Assembly: GCA_947475995.1 (NCBI GenBank)
Contig: CANJNI010000004.1
Span: 1-64,000, forward strand
Direction of reading: 5' to 3'
DNA: 64,000 bases
Origin: Beijerinckiaceae bacterium
Lineage (GTDB): Bacteria; Pseudomonadota; Alphaproteobacteria; Rhizobiales; Beijerinckiaceae
Part shown: positions 1-8,203 of the stretch, piece after piece
Layout: each line of letters opens with the position of its first letter
Position numbering within the stretch: the stretch's first letter is position 1
Made by a program: the position numbers and the translations under genes
Notes under the pieces: generated by a model
What the model was told of the DNA's origin: nothing
The model's input: only the letters and a program-made list of their open reading frames with translations
Database searches by the model: none

Positions 1-61
1 GCACTTCCACCTGCCGAAGCTTGGTGACGATCTCCTCCGCCTTGTGTCTTTTCCTCGGCAT
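1..61 (-). CDS. IS3-family transposase OrfA, N-terminal 20 residues (cut by window edge)
   Basis: The ATG at 61-59 opens a reading frame beginning MPRKRHKAEEIVTKLRQ, the typical start of the helix-turn-helix OrfA protein of IS3-family elements, which recognises the terminal repeats. Only 20 codons are inside the window, so I cannot tell whether the element is intact. The family call rests on this short but characteristic N-terminus. Confidence 0.7.
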   Translation of the reverse strand, partial: MPRKRHKAEEIVTKLRQVEV

Positions 62-121
62 CTCGTAGTCCTCCATCAGGCCATAAAGCCATACTTCAGG
101 GAGGATCACTTTTCGGGGTCA
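1..121 (-). mobile_element. Edge of an IS3-family insertion sequence
   Basis: The first coding bases on the minus strand match the start of an IS3-family OrfA (see the CDS at 1-61). The likely element end is around 103-121, where the plus strand reads GGATCACTTTTCGGGGTCA, a plausible terminal inverted repeat just upstream of the transposase start. The rest of the element and its target duplication lie outside the window, so the exact boundary is inferred. Bases 122-200 hold nothing I recognise. Confidence 0.6.
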
Positions 122-200
122 AGACCAAACAAATCACGCCGGCAGCCAAGGCGAAATTCAAACGGATAAAATGCAGTTTTTGGTAGGAATTGACGCCTGA

Positions 201-277
201 TGGTACCGCCACCCCGGCTCGAACGGGGGACCTCTAGATCCACAATCTAGCGCTCTAACCAACTGAGCTATGGCGGC
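201..277 (-). tRNA. tRNA-His (anticodon GTG)
   Basis: The reverse complement folds as a complete tRNA with encoded CCA. The acceptor stem GCCGCCA pairs with TGGCGGT, the anticodon stem is CTAGA/TCTAG around loop TTGTGGA, so the anticodon is GTG (His), and the T arm is CCCCG-TTCGAGC-CGGGG. The first acceptor pair is G1:U72, the discriminator is A73, and the base before G1 would be U. There is therefore no encoded G-1, unlike the usual bacterial tRNA-His but as known for many alphaproteobacteria. Confidence 0.95.
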
Positions 278-346
278 ATGGCGAAGCGGGCGGAACCTAG
301 AAGCATTGGCCGGCGATTGCAAGCGCGCGTCGGGTTTCCGGGTAGC

Positions 347-376
347 AAAAAAGCCGCCGGCGCGAACCGGCGGCTT
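347..376 (-). terminator. Intrinsic terminator of the phasin operon
   Basis: AAGCCGCCGG and CCGGCGGCTT (351-376) form a perfect 10-bp stem with a 6-nt loop. On the minus strand it is followed by six T residues (347-352 read as T). It lies 18 bases past the stop of the distal phasin gene. Confidence 0.85.
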
Positions 377-394
377 CAATCATTTCTGGATGTT

Positions 395-910
395 TCAGGC
401 GGCGATCGAGAAGGCCTTGCCGAAAGCGCCCTTCAGCGGTTCGGCGGCGTCCCTGGCGACCTTCTGGGCGGTCGCCGCGAGATCTTCCGACTGCGCCTTC
501 ATGGTTTCGAACTGCTCGCGCACGAAGGTGCTCTGCAACGCCAGCGCCTCGGAGGGGCTCTTCACTCCCATGAGCGCCTTGAAGAAGGCCAGTTGCGCAT
601 CCGTGCCCGCCTTGACGGCGTCGAGCGACTTCTGGCTGATTTCTGTGAGGCCCTTCATGCCGACCGTGCAGCTTGTATTGACCGCACTGGTGGTTTCCTC
701 GGCTGCACCCTTGATTTTCTCGTAGGCGACCTTCGCCTGATCGAGACCCTGCTGGGTCGATTTGCGGAGAAGTTCCTGCACATCCGCAGAGCCCTGAGGG
801 GCGGCATCGGTCGCCTCGGCCGAAAAGGCCTCGGCGACGGCGACAGCATCCTTGACCTTCGCCGGAGCGGCCGGAATGGCTTTGGAAGGAGTCTTGCGAG
901 TTACGGCCAT
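395..910 (-). CDS. Phasin family protein (longer, second gene)
   Basis: 171 aa, non-enzymatic protein expected to coat polyhydroxyalkanoate granules and control their size and number. The first 40 residues are an Ala/Lys/Pro-rich low-complexity tail. Residues from about 45 form a long amphipathic helical phasin domain with recurring FFKALMGVKSPSEALALQ-type heptads. There is no signal peptide, which fits a cytoplasmic granule protein. AAGGA lies upstream of the ATG at 910. It follows the shorter phasin by 24 bp and ends in an intrinsic terminator, so the two genes form one operon. Assignment rests on the domain pattern; phasin paralogues cannot be told apart from sequence alone. Confidence 0.85.
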   Translation of the reverse strand: MAVTRKTPSKAIPAAPAKVKDAVAVAEAFSAEATDAAPQGSADVQELLRKSTQQGLDQAKVAYEKIKGAAEETTSAVNTSCTVGMKGLTEISQKSLDAVKAGTDAQLAFFKALMGVKSPSEALALQSTFVREQFETMKAQSEDLAATAQKVARDAAEPLKGAFGKAFSIAA

Positions 911-934
911 GAAAATGTCCTTTCCTGCGTCAGT

Positions 935-1291
935 TCACTTGCTGATGCCGGCTGCCTTCTGGACAGCCGAACCGATTTCCTTCGCCTGCGTCTGAATGGC
1001 GGCCATCTGGGCCTGCACAAATTCGGTCTGCAGCTTGAGAACTTCCTGCACATCCTTGGCGTGAACCATCTTGGCGGCCAGATCGAAGGCGGCCGTAACA
1101 TTCTGCTCGGCATATCCGACGGCCTTGGTGGCGGCGTCCTTGGCGTTGGTCGAAACGGAACCCGTTGCGCCGTCAACTGTCTCGGAAGCCTTGTGGACCG
1201 CGCCCATGAAGCCTTCGAAAGCCTTGCGGGCCTGGGCGACGCTGCGATCAGCGAAATCGCGCATTTCGGTGGGGATTTCGTAGGATGTCAT
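935..1291 (-). CDS. Phasin family protein (shorter, promoter-proximal)
   Basis: 118 aa, almost entirely the helical phasin domain (DRSVAQARKAFEGFMGAV near the N-terminus, KDVQEVLKLQTEFVQAQMAA in the middle). This matches the short phasin type common in Hyphomicrobiales. It probably binds polyhydroxybutyrate granules like its downstream neighbour. The start at 1291 has a GGAGACC ribosome-binding site just upstream. It is first in the operon and lies behind a promoter with two palindromes at 1366-1398. Phasins are commonly repressed by PhaR, which is titrated by the polymer; regulation here is inferred from the operator pattern. Confidence 0.85.
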   Translation of the reverse strand: MTSYEIPTEMRDFADRSVAQARKAFEGFMGAVHKASETVDGATGSVSTNAKDAATKAVGYAEQNVTAAFDLAAKMVHAKDVQEVLKLQTEFVQAQMAAIQTQAKEIGSAVQKAAGISK

Positions 1292-1349
1292 CTTTGGGTC
1301 TCCTGAACCTGGAACCGGGCGGGCCCGGCGGGCCTCATCGCATGGCGCC

Positions 1350-1378
1350 TATATAGGGCGTTTTATGTTGCAATGCAA
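1350..1378 (-). promoter_or_regulatory. Probable sigma-70 promoter of the phasin operon
   Basis: Reading the minus strand, TTGCAT (1378-1373) and TATATA (1355-1350) are separated by exactly 17 bases and lie about 60 bp upstream of the first phasin start. The -35 box falls inside a palindrome (1366-1380), so a bound repressor would occlude it. Confidence 0.55.
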
Positions 1379-1398
1379 CAGAATTGTGCGATGCACAA
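1366..1398. promoter_or_regulatory. Two TGC-N3-GCA palindromes, putative PhaR operator
   Basis: TGTTGCAATGCAACA (1366-1380) and TTGTGCGATGCACAA (1384-1398) are near-perfect palindromes sharing the core TGC-N3-GCA. Their centres are 18 bp apart, so they lie roughly on the same helix face. PhaR regulators of alphaproteobacteria are known to bind TGC-rich palindromes next to phasin genes. Assigning these to PhaR is inference. Confidence 0.5.
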
Positions 1399-1465
1399 AT
1401 TAAGCATAAGTCGAAGCAAATAGGGAAAGGGGCGGGGCTGGCGTGGAAAGTCGGGCCGCACCACA

Positions 1466-1480
1466 TTAAGAGTTGATTAA
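1466..1480. promoter_or_regulatory. CtrA-type box TTAA-N7-TTAA
   Basis: TTAAGAGTTGATTAA matches the alphaproteobacterial CtrA consensus TTAA-N7-TTAA exactly. It lies 85 bp upstream of the ATG of the PdhS-like kinase at 1565. Occupancy by CtrA is inferred. Confidence 0.5.
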
Positions 1481-1564
1481 GCATGCGGTTTGGCGGAACC
1501 GGGTGCGAGAGGCCGGGAATGAAATTGCGTGCGGTTCCGTGCGCGAGAGGATCGAGTTCGCCGG

Positions 1565-4500
1565 ATGCACCCCACCACGCCTGAACCGACCACCCTTGCG
1601 GCCGAGATTGCGGCAGGACTCGCGGACCCTTCGGTCGCCGCGCTGGCCCAGAATGGCGCGCCCGTTCTGGTCGCTTCCGCTTCGCCCTTCGCAGTTGTGT
1701 GGATCAACGAAGCCGCGCAGGCTTTCTTCAATGTCGACGATGCCGCAGGCTTGACGGCGAAGATCGCCGCCTCGAGCGAGCCGGGCGCCAAGCGGCTGCG
1801 CGACCTGGCCGGAAACCTGTTGCCCGGCGCGCCCGCCCGGCTTGAGCGTCTGCGTTTCTTCATCGATGGTCACGCCCAGATCATCACCTTCATGTGCCGG
1901 CGCACGTCCGGTCTTTCGCTGCTCGTTGCGGGCGCGATGGGCGTGCGGCCGCAGCCGCGCGCGCGCATCGCCCCGGCCCTGAGCGTAGTTGCGCCCGCGC
2001 CGGACGTTGTGGCGGAGCCTCATGAGCCTGTCGTCCTTGCGGATGATCGTCATGCTGGCCGTGAAGACGAGCCAGATGCTGCCGTGATCGAAGCCCTCAT
2101 TCCGGCAGGGGAACCCGCGGAAACATTCGCCGCCCCCCGGATATCTTCATCTTTCGACACTGATGTCGCGGAGGCGATGGCCGTCGAGGCAATCGAGGAT
2201 GAAGCTCCCGAGGCTGCGGACGCGGAAATCGCAGCTGCGACGGATACCGCGCCTGTTGCGCCGGCCCGCACGCTCGCAGGCCTGCGAGAGGATTTGTCCG
2301 GCAAACATCGCGGCGCGCAGCGTCTTCGCTTCCTGTGGCGAACGGACGCCTCCGGCCGCCTCGTCGAAATCGGCGAGGCCCTGAAGGATCTCGTCGGCGC
2401 CTCTGTGGCCGGTTTCGAGGGTGCGCCGGCGAGCGCGCTGTTCGAGACCATCGGCGATGAGCAGGCGACATGTGTCATCGCGGCGTTGGACCGCCGCGAG
2501 AGCTTCACGCCCGTTGAGGTGAACTGGCCGCTTGAAGATGTGTCGGCCAGCGTTCCGGTCGCGCTGGGTGCGCTTCCGGTTCTGGGCCGCGACCGTCAGT
2601 TCGAAGGCTTCAAGGGGTTCGGGGTCATTCATCTCGACCGCCTGATCGAGATCGAGACGCCGCAGGCGGCAGAGAACGAGGCTGCAATTCCCGACGCCAC
2701 TTTGGCGGCCGAAGAACAAGCCGCGCCGCAACCGGACGCCGTCACGGATATACAGCCGGATTCCGTGGCGCATCTCGAAGCGCCGGAAGCCGTCTCCCAT
2801 GCCGGGGAGGAGCTTCAGACTCCCGAGGACACGATCAGCGAAGACGCGACTGCTCGTGACGACGCTCCTGTCGTCGCAGCAGATCAGCCGTCCTTCCTGC
2901 ATCGTGCGGAAATTCTGGAAGCCGAAGCGGCCGAAGACGACTTGGCCGCAGCCGAGTTGACCGAACCCGACGCTCTCGATGCACGACCGACGACTTTCGA
3001 CTCCGCGATGGAGACGGCCGGCGAACTCTCCGAAGATATCGCCGCCGCGACGGAGTCTGTAGAAACGGGGACCGGGCCTGAGGCGGCTGACGAACTGGTC
3101 GACTCTCTGCGCGAGGATATCGGCGAATCCACGGTGGATGATCATGCCGCCGAGCAGACGCCCGACGAGTGGCCGCGCAATCCCTATGCGCATGCGTCGA
3201 ACGTGGTCGCCCTGCGTCCCTTCCCGGCGCGCCCGACGCCTGCGCCGGAAATCGTTGTTCCCGTCGAGAGCGCACCTCCCGCGCAAACTCCGGATGACGT
3301 TGCGCCGTCGGAATCTTCTGCCCCCGCGCCCGCGTCTCCGGCGCTGCCGCCTGCGGCAAATCTGGATCAGGGCGTGTCGCTCTCCAGCAACGAGCGCAAC
3401 GCATTCCGTGAGATCGCCCGCGCGCTCGGCGCCAAGGTGAAGACCGATCAGGAACTCGCCGAGGAGCGTGCGAACGCCGAGGCGCGCGAGCGCCGGGATG
3501 CGGAAAAGACCGAAGCAACCGCCGAATTTCCGCCCGATCCCGTGCAGGTCAAGCGCGAGGAGACGCAACGCAGCCTCGCCCGCATTCGCGATCTCTTGCA
3601 GATTTCGACGTCGCAAGCGGATGCGCTGTCGGCCGCGCCCGTTTCATTGGCCGACATTCCTGCGCCGCAATCCGAAGTCGCCTGTCAGCCGGAAGCTGCG
3701 CCGCAGCCGGAAGCTGCCGAGCAGCCGGAAGCTGCCGAGCAGCCGGAACCCGCGCCCGCTCCGGCCTTTGCGGTCGCCTCGCTCGAAGCCAATGCGTCCG
3801 CGTTGTTCGATCGCCTGCCGCTTGGCGTTCTGGTCAGTCGCGCCGGCATTCCGGTTTACGCCAACCGGACCTTGCTCGATGCGCTTGGTTATCGCGATGC
3901 AGACGATCTCCATGCCGCAGGCGGCCTCGAACGCCTGTTCCGTGGCCGCGAACCCGACGCCTTGACGAAGGAAGCCGATGGCGGCGCCATTCCGGTAATT
4001 TCGGCCTCGGGGGACGTGCAGCCTTTCGATGTGCGGATGCAGACGATGGACTGGGGCGGCGAATCTGCGAGCGTGATGACGTTCCGCCGTTCGGCAGAAC
4101 AGGATTTGCAGCAGCGCATCAAGACGCTCGAAATGGACGCGCGCCAGCGCGATGCCGAAACGCGCGAGCTGCACGCCATTCTCGACACGGCCACGGACGG
4201 CGTCGTGGTGGTCGACCATTCGGGCCGCATTCTGGCGCTCAACCGCTCGGCGGAAGCCTTGTTCGGATACGAGCAGAATGAAATCGCCGGAGAACCTTTC
4301 CGTTCGCTTCTGGCCGGCGAAAGCCATGCGGCGGCGGATGATTATCTGAACGGCCTCAAGCAGAACGGCGTCGCCAGCGTGCTCAACGATGGACGCGAGG
4401 TTGTCGGCCGCGCCCGGCAAGGCGGGCCCATTCCGATGTTCATGACGCTGGGGCGTGTCGGCTCCGGCGATGCGTCGAAATTCTGCGCCGTTCTGCGCGA

Positions 4501-5266
4501 CATCACGCAATGGAAGAAGGCCGAGCGCGAGCTGAAGGACGCGCGCCGCGACGCCGAGCGCGCCAGTGCGCTCAAGTCCGACTTCCTCGCCAAGATCAGC
4601 CATGAAATCCGCACGCCGCTGAACGCGATCCTCGGATTTGCCGAAGTCATCATGGACGAGCGGTTCGGCCCGGTCGGCAACGAGCGCTACAAGGACTATC
4701 TGAAGGACATACACTCCTCCGGCACGCATGTGATGAGTCTCGTCAACGATCTGCTCGATCTCTCCAAGATCGAAGCCGGCAAGGTCGACCTCACGTTCGG
4801 CGCGGTGGACGCCAACAAGGTGATCGCCGAATGCGCCTCGCTCCTGCAGCCGCAGGCGGTGCGCGAGCGCGTCATCATCCGCATGGCGCTGGCGCCGCGC
4901 CTGCCGCAGATCGTGGCGGACGAGCGCTCGCTGAAGCAGATCATCCTCAATCTCCTGTCCAATGCGCTGAAGTTCAACGAACCCGGGGGTCAGGTCATCA
5001 TCTCCACGGCCCTGACGGACGCCGGCAATGCCGTGCTGCGCATCAAGGACACCGGGATCGGCATGACCGAATCGGAGGTCGAAACGGCGCTTGAGCCGTT
5101 CCGTCAGATCGCCACGTCCCGGCAGACAACCGGCACAGGCCTGGGACTTCCGCTCACCAAGGCGCTGGTGGAGGCCAATCGCGCCTCCTTCACCATCAAG
5201 AGTCGCAAGCACGAGGGCACGCTGGTGGAAGTCTCCTTCCCGTCGACCCGCGTTCTCGCCGAATAG
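1565..5266 (+). CDS. PdhS-like cytoplasmic PAS-domain histidine kinase
   Basis: 1233 aa from the ATG at 1565; an in-frame GTG at 1529 would add 12 residues. No membrane segment or signal peptide is visible. Residues about 30-100 look like a degenerate PAS domain, 100-730 are mostly acidic/Ala-rich low complexity, and 740-845 and 865-985 are PAS domains. Then come a HisKA domain with KISHEIRTPLN (phospho-acceptor His about residue 1013) and a HATPase domain with NLLSNALKF (N box), DTGIGM and GTGLGLP. The arrangement and the kinase core resemble PdhS of Brucella, a DivJ/PleC-type kinase that acts on DivK and so on the CtrA pathway. No receiver domain is present. A CtrA box lies upstream, suggesting feedback. 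The exact orthology (PdhS, DivJ, PleC) needs a tree. Confidence 0.8.
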   Translation: MHPTTPEPTTLAAEIAAGLADPSVAALAQNGAPVLVASASPFAVVWINEAAQAFFNVDDAAGLTAKIAASSEPGAKRLRDLAGNLLPGAPARLERLRFFIDGHAQIITFMCRRTSGLSLLVAGAMGVRPQPRARIAPALSVVAPAPDVVAEPHEPVVLADDRHAGREDEPDAAVIEALIPAGEPAETFAAPRISSSFDTDVAEAMAVEAIEDEAPEAADAEIAAATDTAPVAPARTLAGLREDLSGKHRGAQRLRFLWRTDASGRLVEIGEALKDLVGASVAGFEGAPASALFETIGDEQATCVIAALDRRESFTPVEVNWPLEDVSASVPVALGALPVLGRDRQFEGFKGFGVIHLDRLIEIETPQAAENEAAIPDATLAAEEQAAPQPDAVTDIQPDSVAHLEAPEAVSHAGEELQTPEDTISEDATARDDAPVVAADQPSFLHRAEILEAEAAEDDLAAAELTEPDALDARPTTFDSAMETAGELSEDIAAATESVETGTGPEAADELVDSLREDIGESTVDDHAAEQTPDEWPRNPYAHASNVVALRPFPARPTPAPEIVVPVESAPPAQTPDDVAPSESSAPAPASPALPPAANLDQGVSLSSNERNAFREIARALGAKVKTDQELAEERANAEARERRDAEKTEATAEFPPDPVQVKREETQRSLARIRDLLQISTSQADALSAAPVSLADIPAPQSEVACQPEAAPQPEAAEQPEAAEQPEPAPAPAFAVASLEANASALFDRLPLGVLVSRAGIPVYANRTLLDALGYRDADDLHAAGGLERLFRGREPDALTKEADGGAIPVISASGDVQPFDVRMQTMDWGGESASVMTFRRSAEQDLQQRIKTLEMDARQRDAETRELHAILDTATDGVVVVDHSGRILALNRSAEALFGYEQNEIAGEPFRSLLAGESHAAADDYLNGLKQNGVASVLNDGREVVGRARQGGPIPMFMTLGRVGSGDASKFCAVLRDITQWKKAERELKDARRDAERASALKSDFLAKISHEIRTPLNAILGFAEVIMDERFGPVGNERYKDYLKDIHSSGTHVMSLVNDLLDLSKIEAGKVDLTFGAVDANKVIAECASLLQPQAVRERVIIRMALAPRLPQIVADERSLKQIILNLLSNALKFNEPGGQVIISTALTDAGNAVLRIKDTGIGMTESEVETALEPFRQIATSRQTTGTGLGLPLTKALVEANRASFTIKSRKHEGTLVEVSFPSTRVLAE
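3686..3755 (+). repeat. 18-bp tandem repeat in the kinase gene
   Basis: About four copies of the unit CAGCCGGAAGCTGCCGAG encode repeats of QPEAAE in the linker before the second PAS domain. The copies are nearly identical at DNA level and in frame, so gain or loss of units would change linker length without breaking the protein. Confidence 0.75.
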
Positions 5267-5328
5267 CCAAGCCTGCCTTGCGCATGTGACGATTGGATGA
5301 TTGTCGCAGCGCAAGGATTAGCGTCACC

Positions 5329-8100
5329 ATGCGGTTTATGCAGCGCGCTGCACGCATGGGACCCCGGATGACGACGCGCAGTCTCGAATATCTGTTTCAG
5401 CCGAAGTCGGTCGCGCTGGTAGGCGCAAGCGCGCGCCCCGGCAGCCTCGGCAGGGCCGTTCTCGACAATTTGCGCGGGAGCGGCTTTCAGGGACGCATCG
5501 ATCTCGTCAATCCGCGTCATGCGGAGATCGACGGACAGGCCTGCGCGCCGTCGATTTCAGCCTTGCCGCAACGGCCCGATCTCGTCGTGCTCTGCGCGCC
5601 GCGCGAGGCGATCCCGGCTCTTGCGGAAGAAGCCGCGCGCGCTGGCGCGCCTGCCGCTGTCGTCATTACCGCAGATCCGGATCACGGCCCGCAATCCCTG
5701 ATGGCTCGCCTGTCAGAAATTGCGCGCACGACCGGAATGCGAATCGTCGGTCCGAACTGCCTTGGCCTCATCGCGCCGCGCGTCGGGCTGAACGCCAGCT
5801 TCGTGGCGCATCCGGTCGCAGCGGGCGATCTGGCCGTCGCGTCGCAGTCGGGCGCGATCACCACCGCGCTGGCCGCGTGGGCGCACAAGCATGGCGTCGG
5901 CTTTTCCGGCCTTGTCAGCGTCGGCGATATGGCCGACGTCGATTTCGCTGCGCTGCTCGATTACTTCGCGGTCGATCATCGCACCCGCGCGATCCTTCTT
6001 TACATTGAAGCTGTCCGCGACGCGAAAAGCTTCATGTCCGCCGCGCGGGCGGCCGCGCGCGTCAAGCCCGTCATCGTCATCAAGTCCGGTCGCCACCCGC
6101 GCGCCGCAAAGGCCGCCGCGACGCATACGGGCGCGCTAGCCGGCGCCGACGCAGTTTACGATGCAGCCTTCCGCCGCGCCGGTCTTCTGCGTGTGAAGGA
6201 CATCGACGAATTGTTCGACGCGGCGGAGACGCTCGGCCGCCTTACCGCATTCAACGGCAAGCGCCTCGCGATCCTCACCAATGGCGGCGGCGTCGGCGTG
6301 CTGGCGGTCGACGAACTTGTCGATCAGGGCGGCGTGCTGGCGGACATTTCGCCATCCACCATGGCGGCGCTGGACAGCTTCCTTCCCCCCACCTGGTCGC
6401 ATGCCAATCCGGTCGACATTGTGGGCGATGCGGACGCCGGGCGTTTCGGCAAGTCGCTCTCGGCGCTTCTGGCCGATCCGGCCAACGACGCCGTGATGGT
6501 GATGCACTGCCCGACGGCGCTGTCGCACGCCGACGAAGCCGCCAGGGCTGTCTGTGCGGTAGTCACCGACTATCGCCGGCAGGCTATCGCGGCCAAACCC
6601 GTTTTCGCTGTCTGGCTTGGCGCAACGGACCAGTCCGACGACGCCTTCGAGTCGGCGCGCATTCCCCATTACGAAACCGGCGCGATGCGCGGATTCATGC
6701 ATCTCGTGCGATGGAAGGAATCGCGTGAAGCCCTGATGGCCGCGCCTCCCAGCCTTCCGGAAAAATTTTCCCCGAAGGTCGAGAAGGCGCGCGCTATCGT
6801 GGCGCAGGCCCTGGAGCGCGGCCATACGTGGCTCGCTCCCGTTGAAATTGCCGGCCTGATGGAAGCCTACGACATTCCCTTCGCGGCGGCCCGCATGGCG
6901 GCTTCGCCCGAGGATGCTGCGCTGGTGGCGAAGCAGATCATCGGGCAGCACGGCGCCTGCGTGATCAAGATCCTGTCGCGCGACATCACCCACAAGTCGG
7001 ACGTCGGCGGGGTGGTGCTTGACGTAAAGACTCCCGAGCAGGCAGCCCAGGTGATGCGCGACATGATCGCGCGCGTGAAGGAGATGAAGCCGCAGGCTCG
7101 CATTGACGGCGTGACCGTCCATCCGATGATCAATAAGCCGCACGCCCGCGAGTTGATCGCCGGGCTTGCCGAAGATCCCACGTTCGGGCCTGTCATCGTC
7201 TTCGGTCGCGGCGGCAAGGCCGTGGAAGTCATCAATGACCGCGCGATCGCGCTGCCGCCGCTTGATCTGTCCCTGGCGCATGACCTGATCGAACGCACCC
7301 GCGTCGTGCGAATCCTTCGCAAGTATCGCGACGAACCTGCCGCCGACATCGACGCAGTCGCGCTGACGCTCGCCAAGATAGCCCAGCTTTCGGCGGACAT
7401 TCCGCAAGTGCTGGAACTGGATCTCAATCCGCTTCTGGCGGACGAGAACGGTGTCGTGGCCATCGATGCTCGCATCGCGGTGGCGCCGGCGTCGCCCGCC
7501 CTGTCGAGCGGCGCCAATCCGCGCTTTGCAGTCGCGCCCTATCCGGTGGCGTGGGAGCGGCATTTCGTCCTGCGCGACGGCACGAAAGTGTTCGCCCGTC
7601 CGGTGCGTCCCGATGACGAGGACATGTACCGCACCTTCTTCAACCGCGTCACGCAGGAGGATTTGCGCAAGCGCTTCTTTGCGCCCGTCAAGGATTTCAG
7701 CCATGTGTTCATCGCCCGCCTGACGCAGATCGATTATGCGCGCGCCTTTGCGTCGGCGGCGATCGACGAAGCGACAGGCGAAATGCTCGGCGGCGTCCGC
7801 CTGATGCTCGATGCGCAGCGCCAGACGGGCGAATATGCCATCCTGCTGCGCTCGGATGTGAAGAGTCGCGGCCTTGGCTGGAAGCTGATGGCGCTCATCA
7901 TCGAATATGCGCAGGAGATCGGCCTGAAGCACATCGAGGGACAGGTGCTTGCTGAAAACCGCCCCATGCTGGACATGTGCGAAAACCTCGGCTTCAGCAT
8001 CGGGTCCGATCCCGACGATCCGGCCATCAAGCTGGTAAGGCTCGATCTGGCGAGGCTGCCCGAGATGAAGGCGCGCAATGGCGGAATAGGGCCGTTGTAA
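5329..8100 (+). CDS. Bifunctional NDP-forming acyl-CoA synthetase / GNAT acetyltransferase (Pat-like)
   Basis: About 923 aa from the ATG at 5329, which has AAGGA 11 bases upstream; ATG 5368 is an alternative. Order of domains: CoA-binding Rossmann domain (YLFQPKSVALVGASARPGS), succinyl-CoA-ligase-like domains (GPNCLG, THTGALAG), ATP-grasp domain (CVIKILSRDITHKSDVGGVV), and a C-terminal GNAT domain with the acetyl-CoA loop SRGLGWKL. This is the architecture of PatZ/YfiQ-type protein lysine acetyltransferases, which acetylate enzymes such as acetyl-CoA synthetase. In those proteins the synthetase part is regulatory rather than catalytic; whether that holds here cannot be read from the sequence. 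It stands alone after the kinase and ends before a palindromic repeat. Confidence 0.85.
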   Translation: MRFMQRAARMGPRMTTRSLEYLFQPKSVALVGASARPGSLGRAVLDNLRGSGFQGRIDLVNPRHAEIDGQACAPSISALPQRPDLVVLCAPREAIPALAEEAARAGAPAAVVITADPDHGPQSLMARLSEIARTTGMRIVGPNCLGLIAPRVGLNASFVAHPVAAGDLAVASQSGAITTALAAWAHKHGVGFSGLVSVGDMADVDFAALLDYFAVDHRTRAILLYIEAVRDAKSFMSAARAAARVKPVIVIKSGRHPRAAKAAATHTGALAGADAVYDAAFRRAGLLRVKDIDELFDAAETLGRLTAFNGKRLAILTNGGGVGVLAVDELVDQGGVLADISPSTMAALDSFLPPTWSHANPVDIVGDADAGRFGKSLSALLADPANDAVMVMHCPTALSHADEAARAVCAVVTDYRRQAIAAKPVFAVWLGATDQSDDAFESARIPHYETGAMRGFMHLVRWKESREALMAAPPSLPEKFSPKVEKARAIVAQALERGHTWLAPVEIAGLMEAYDIPFAAARMAASPEDAALVAKQIIGQHGACVIKILSRDITHKSDVGGVVLDVKTPEQAAQVMRDMIARVKEMKPQARIDGVTVHPMINKPHARELIAGLAEDPTFGPVIVFGRGGKAVEVINDRAIALPPLDLSLAHDLIERTRVVRILRKYRDEPAADIDAVALTLAKIAQLSADIPQVLELDLNPLLADENGVVAIDARIAVAPASPALSSGANPRFAVAPYPVAWERHFVLRDGTKVFARPVRPDDEDMYRTFFNRVTQEDLRKRFFAPVKDFSHVFIARLTQIDYARAFASAAIDEATGEMLGGVRLMLDAQRQTGEYAILLRSDVKSRGLGWKLMALIIEYAQEIGLKHIEGQVLAENRPMLDMCENLGFSIGSDPDDPAIKLVRLDLARLPEMKARNGGIGPL

Positions 8101-8106
8101 GACCGC

Positions 8107-8187
8107 GTCATTGCGAGGAGCGCAGCGACGAAGCAATCCAGCACCCGACGTATGGATTGCTTCGCGGGCAGGCCCGCTCGCAATGAC
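8107..8187. repeat. Doubly palindromic intergenic repeat
   Basis: Outer arms GTCATTGCGAG (8107-8117) and CTCGCAATGAC (8177-8187) and inner arms GAAGCAATCCA (8130-8140) and TGGATTGCTTC (8153-8163) are perfect 11-bp inverted repeats. The element closely resembles a dispersed extragenic repeat I know from many Rhizobiales genomes. It sits between convergent genes, where it could act as a bidirectional transcription stop. Confidence 0.8.
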
Positions 8188-8203
8188 GGCGACTAGTGAG
8201 ACT

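Noticed and set aside
278-1306. 342-codon plus-strand open frame over the phasin genes
   Set aside because: Starts inside the tRNA complement and covers two well-supported minus-strand phasins; no recognisable domain.
6136-8136. 666-codon minus-strand open frame across the Pat-like gene
   Set aside because: It is the antisense shadow of a gene with clear domains; composition is His/Arg-rich and without any family motif. High GC keeps such frames open by chance.
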